From Herbiconiux daphne (GTDB lineage Bacteria; Actinomycetota; Actinomycetes; Actinomycetales; Microbacteriaceae), in assembly GCF_024979295.1 (NCBI RefSeq), contig NZ_JANLCJ010000001.1, positions 310,001 to 374,000 on the forward strand: 64,000 bases of DNA. The letters run 5' to 3'. The notes under the pieces were generated by a model that worked only from the letters and a program-made list of their open reading frames with translations, was not told the DNA's origin and searched no databases. Positions 63,251 to 64,000 of this stretch are shown here, one piece after another (position 1 is the stretch's first letter; each line of letters begins with the position of its first letter). Both the position numbers and the translations under genes were made by a program.

Positions 63251-64000
63251 CGAGCGCCGGGCCGGAGCGCCTGGTCGCGGAGACACCGGACACCATCGGG
63301 GCGTATCCGCGGCTCACGCCGGCGCAGCTGGAGACGCTGAGCCGGGTCGGCACGACCGTGCCCGTCTCGGGGGATGAGGTGCTCGTGCGGGCGGGCGAGT
63401 CTCCCGTCTCGTTCTTCGTGGTGCTTGAGGGGCGATTGGCGGTCTACGAAGGCGAGCACGTCGAGATCCACGGTCCCGGCCGCTTCGTCGGCGACATCGG
63501 ACTGCTGGAAGGGCAGCCGACGTTCACTACTATCGCCGCCGTGGAGAGGGGGATGGCGCTCGAGGTGCCGATCGAGGAACTGGAAGCAATCGTGACCGGA
63601 GACCCGTTGCTCGGCGACGTCATCCTGCGGGCCTATCTGATTCGCCGGTCGATGGCGATCGGATTCGGGGCCGGGCTGCGCGTCATCGGATCGCCTTTCT
63701 CGCCCGAAACCCGTCAGCTGCTCGATTTCGCCGCTCGAAACCGGATACCGCATCGGCTCCTCGACGTGGAACGCGACCCGGGCGCCGAGTCCATCCTGCG
63801 CCGCATGGGCCTGGGTGTCTCAGACGTGCCGGTTGTGATCGTGGCCGGGTCCCGCATCCTTCGAAACCCGTCCGTCGTCGAGGTCGCGCGCGCTCTGGGC
63901 ATGCGGAGCACCCGGCCTCCGACGACCAGCGACGTGCTCGTCGTCGGTGCTGGTCCGGCGGGCCTCGCTGCCACGGTCTACGCCGCCTCCGATGGGCTCT
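63247..64000 (+). CDS. Cyclic-nucleotide-domain/thioredoxin-reductase-type flavoprotein, 3' end missing
   Basis: The frame runs from ATG at 63247 to the window end (251 codons). Residues ~30-120 are a cNMP-binding-like domain (SGDEVLVRAGESPVSFFVVL, GPGRFVGDIGLLEGQPTFTT). Residues ~135-220 resemble a redox/glutaredoxin-like unit (IPHRLLDVERDPGAESILRR). A FAD-binding start VLVVGAGPAGLAATVYAASD opens a thioredoxin-reductase-like domain at the edge. It overlaps the ZnF-UBP gene by 4 bases and probably recycles the adjacent thioredoxin. Confidence 0.85.
   Translation, partial: MTSAGPERLVAETPDTIGAYPRLTPAQLETLSRVGTTVPVSGDEVLVRAGESPVSFFVVLEGRLAVYEGEHVEIHGPGRFVGDIGLLEGQPTFTTIAAVERGMALEVPIEELEAIVTGDPLLGDVILRAYLIRRSMAIGFGAGLRVIGSPFSPETRQLLDFAARNRIPHRLLDVERDPGAESILRRMGLGVSDVPVVIVAGSRILRNPSVVEVARALGMRSTRPPTTSDVLVVGAGPAGLAATVYAASDGL

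Overview
The window is high-GC DNA that reads as an actinobacterium, most likely a member of the Microbacteriaceae. This is inferred from gene families: an actinobacterial holin-X type protein, GAP-family and DUF3618 proteins, GAF-ANTAR regulators, a mycobacterial/corynebacterial style ars locus, and several copies of a ~105-residue family I recall as DUF7882. No rRNA, complete tRNA, transposase, integrase or CRISPR array was found. The content is accessory and dominated by stress genes, many in two or more paralogous copies.

Region 1 (0-20 kb) holds envelope and general stress genes. They are csbD behind a SigB-like promoter, two PRC-barrel/DUF2382 proteins, YihY, a DUF3618/holin/LEA-like operon, an AI-2E transporter, a zinc alcohol dehydrogenase with a coupled small partner, a manganese catalase, an SDR, an ECF sigma factor with its YCII partner, and a TIR-domain protein. 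Decayed pieces (an alpha/beta hydrolase and a CPBP protease fragment) lie between them.

Region 2 (20.3-27.8 kb) is an arsenic locus: an ArsN-like acetyltransferase, ArsR, an ArsO-like flavoprotein, an MFS transporter, two arsenate reductases, an ArsR-phosphatase fusion, an aquaporin and a CoA-disulfide-reductase-like flavoprotein. Two divergent promoter regions carry clear operator-like repeats. No ArsB or Acr3 pump is present in the window.

Region 3 (28-42.5 kb) starts with two GAF-ANTAR regulators. It then carries a second version of the region 1 stress set: manganese catalase, SDR, and the small partner plus alcohol dehydrogenase, here coupled to an Orn/Lys/Arg-type decarboxylase. Several small paralogous proteins, a fatty acid desaturase and an amino-acid permease follow.

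Region 4 (43.2-45.4 kb) is a compact two-gene cassette. One gene encodes an ASCH protein and the other a 510-residue PIN nuclease-GNAT-PUA-like fusion. It ends at a tRNA 3'-end fragment that looks like an attachment site, with helically phased short repeats nearby. This is the best candidate for an undescribed system.

Region 5 (45.6-64 kb) carries an MBL hydrolase, a UvrA paralogue, a TMEM175-type channel, a formaldehyde-dehydrogenase-like enzyme, a STAND-like ATPase and a PucR-type regulator. The regulator is divergent from a long overlapping chaperone/redox operon (hsp20-dnaK-grpE-dnaJ-cbpM-clpB-thioredoxin-ZnF-UBP-flavoprotein) that runs off the right edge. A perfect 16-bp palindrome sits in the divergent promoter region. 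Together the genes point to resistance to oxidation, desiccation, heat, aldehydes and arsenic.
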